Below are positions 4,889-5,958 of a stretch of 5,958 nt of DNA, piece after piece; the first letter of the stretch is position 1, and every line of letters starts with the position of its first letter. Made by a program: the position numbers and the translations under genes. The stretch comes from Mollicutes bacterium (GTDB taxonomy: Bacteria > Bacillota_I > Bacilli_A > RF39 > UBA660). Below the pieces are notes generated by a model. It ran no database searches. It was not told the DNA's origin and worked only from the letters and a program-made list of their open reading frames with translations. The DNA is taken from the NCBI GenBank assembly GCA_003566505.1, contig PXDA01000086.1:1-5958 (forward strand), written 5' to 3'.

Positions 4889-5958
4889 TTAAATTTTTTG
4901 TGGTCTGGAAAACCTTCTTGACTTATTTTGCGAATTCCGTTTATTACGAAATCTATTTGCTTTTGGCACAATTTTAAAATCGTTCATTGGATAACTATGT
5001 TCATCAATTGTTGTAATACTTTGACTAACGGTTTTTTCTATACCTCTAAAAGTATTTTTTTCATCAAAAGCGCATAATGAAATGGCTGAGCCACTAACGC
5101 CAGCCCGACCAGTTCTACCAATCCGATGGACATAAGTTTCAACATTTTCTGGCATTTCATAGTTAATAACATGCGATAGTTTTTCAATGTCAATGCCACG
5201 CGCCGCAATATCAGTGGCTACTAAAACTTTGCTCATACCGGCCTTAAAACCTTTTAAAGCGGCAATTCGCGCATTTTGTGATTTGTTGCCATGAATGACA
5301 CCACACTTGATGCCTCTTTTTCGCAAAATCTCATCTAGTTTATTAGCACCATGTTTTGTTCTAACAAAAACTAAAACTGATTTAACAGCTTCATCATCTA
5401 AAATATCTAATAACAGTTTTGCTTTATTAACTTTATCAACAAAATAAACTGATTGATCAATCGCATCAACTGTTAAAACTTCCGGATTAACTTTAATTGT
5501 TTCATAATTAATTAAAAATTCACTAGCAAGTTTTTTAACGGCATTTGTAATTGTGGCCGAAAGCATAATTGTTTGTTTTTTTTGCGGAATATAAGCCGCT
5601 ATTTTTCGCACATCATGGATAAAGCCCATATCAAGCATTGTATCAGCTTCGTCTAAGACAAAAGTTTGAACATGTTCAAGACGGACATGTTTTTGTTTAA
5701 TTAAATCAAGTAACCGTCCGGGTGTTGCCACTAAAATATCAACGCCTTTTTTTAAAACGGCTACTTGTGATGCTTGATTAACACCACCAAAAATAACACT
5801 ACATTTTAAGTTAGTATTAATGGCATAACTGCGAAAGTTGTCACGAACTTGAATTGCTAATTCACGAGTTGGGACAATTACTAAAACCTTAATATTTTTA
5901 TTATTATTTTGTAATAAATTATTAATTAAGGGCAACGCGAAGGCAGCTGTTTTACCAG
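4889..5958 (-). CDS. DEAD-box ATP-dependent RNA helicase, RhlE-like (N-terminus beyond window)
   Basis: DEAD-box helicases use ATP to unwind short RNA duplexes in ribosome assembly, mRNA turnover and cold adaptation. The frame stays open to the window edge, giving 355 residues of the C-terminal part; the Q motif and the first part of the Walker A loop are missing. Numbering from the first whole codon: end of motif I GKT (1-3), PTRELA (29-34), ATPGRLLDL (Ib), DEAD (102-105), SAT (133-135), VLVFVRTK (IV), ATDIAARGID (247-256) and HRIGRTGRAG (277-286), all intact. The two RecA-like domains are followed by a short tail, a YPMNDF segment and then a very basic stretch rich in Arg, Lys, Ser and Asn that probably binds RNA. 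Motif spacing and tail fit RhlE-type proteins better than the longer DeaD or DbpA types with a defined RNA-binding domain. Apparent starts inside the window are not real, because the ATP-binding motif lies upstream of them. Confidence 0.97.
   Translation of the reverse strand, partial: GKTAAFALPLINNLLQNNNKNIKVLVIVPTRELAIQVRDNFRSYAINTNLKCSVIFGGVNQASQVAVLKKGVDILVATPGRLLDLIKQKHVRLEHVQTFVLDEADTMLDMGFIHDVRKIAAYIPQKKQTIMLSATITNAVKKLASEFLINYETIKVNPEVLTVDAIDQSVYFVDKVNKAKLLLDILDDEAVKSVLVFVRTKHGANKLDEILRKRGIKCGVIHGNKSQNARIAALKGFKAGMSKVLVATDIAARGIDIEKLSHVINYEMPENVETYVHRIGRTGRAGVSGSAISLCAFDEKNTFRGIEKTVSQSITTIDEHSYPMNDFKIVPKANRFRNKRNSQNKSRRFSRPQKI

Noticed and set aside
5666..5679. A 14-base perfect palindrome (TTGAACATGTTCAA) in the helicase gene that looks like a LexA half-site pair
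   Set aside because: The spacing between GAAC and GTTC is two bases, not four, and it encodes ordinary residues just before the DEAD motif, far from a promoter.
4889..5935. A helicase start at the TTG at 5935
   Set aside because: The same frame continues upstream through the ATP-binding GKT motif to the window edge, so the true start lies outside.

Overview
The window is AT-rich (by eye roughly 30-33% GC). Every gene I can support lies on the minus strand, so transcription runs from right to left. Strong AGGAGG-type ribosome binding sites, a class D-like sortase, a HasB-like UDP-glucose dehydrogenase, a VanZ-like protein and a Bacillus-type LexA box all point to a low-GC Bacillota. The sortase implies a cell wall. 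A deep Bacilli or Erysipelotrichia-like lineage close to the Mollicutes is plausible, but the species cannot be named from this sequence. Trp is encoded by TGG wherever I checked, and no in-frame TGA occurs inside an intact gene.

Layout in transcription order: (1) an RhlE-like DEAD-box RNA helicase whose N-terminus runs off the right edge, followed by an intrinsic terminator; (2) a 390-base interval (4500-4888) that is not empty: it holds a consensus-like SOS (LexA) box over a TATAAT box, a strong ribosome binding site and a 41-codon remnant resembling the start of a RhuM-family protein, then the promoter of the next gene; (3) ugd, a UDP-glucose 6-dehydrogenase, ending in a hairpin terminator that contains its own stop codon; (4) a small VanZ-like membrane protein; (5) a three-gene surface-protein cluster, in which an unusual sortase carrying its own signal peptide, an extra extracellular domain and two membrane segments overlaps by 8 bases an unrecognised four-helix membrane protein, and is followed by an unrecognised exported acidic protein running off the left edge.

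How the genes may work together: ugd supplies UDP-glucuronate for an acidic surface polysaccharide, but no glycosyltransferase gene is visible here. The sortase, the four-helix protein and the exported protein look like one envelope module. The sortase and the exported protein have near-identical extended -10 promoters. The exported protein is the only candidate sortase substrate in the window, but its C-terminus, where a sorting signal would be, lies outside. The least ordinary parts are the composite sortase with its two unnamed partners, and the SOS-controlled gene remnant upstream of ugd.
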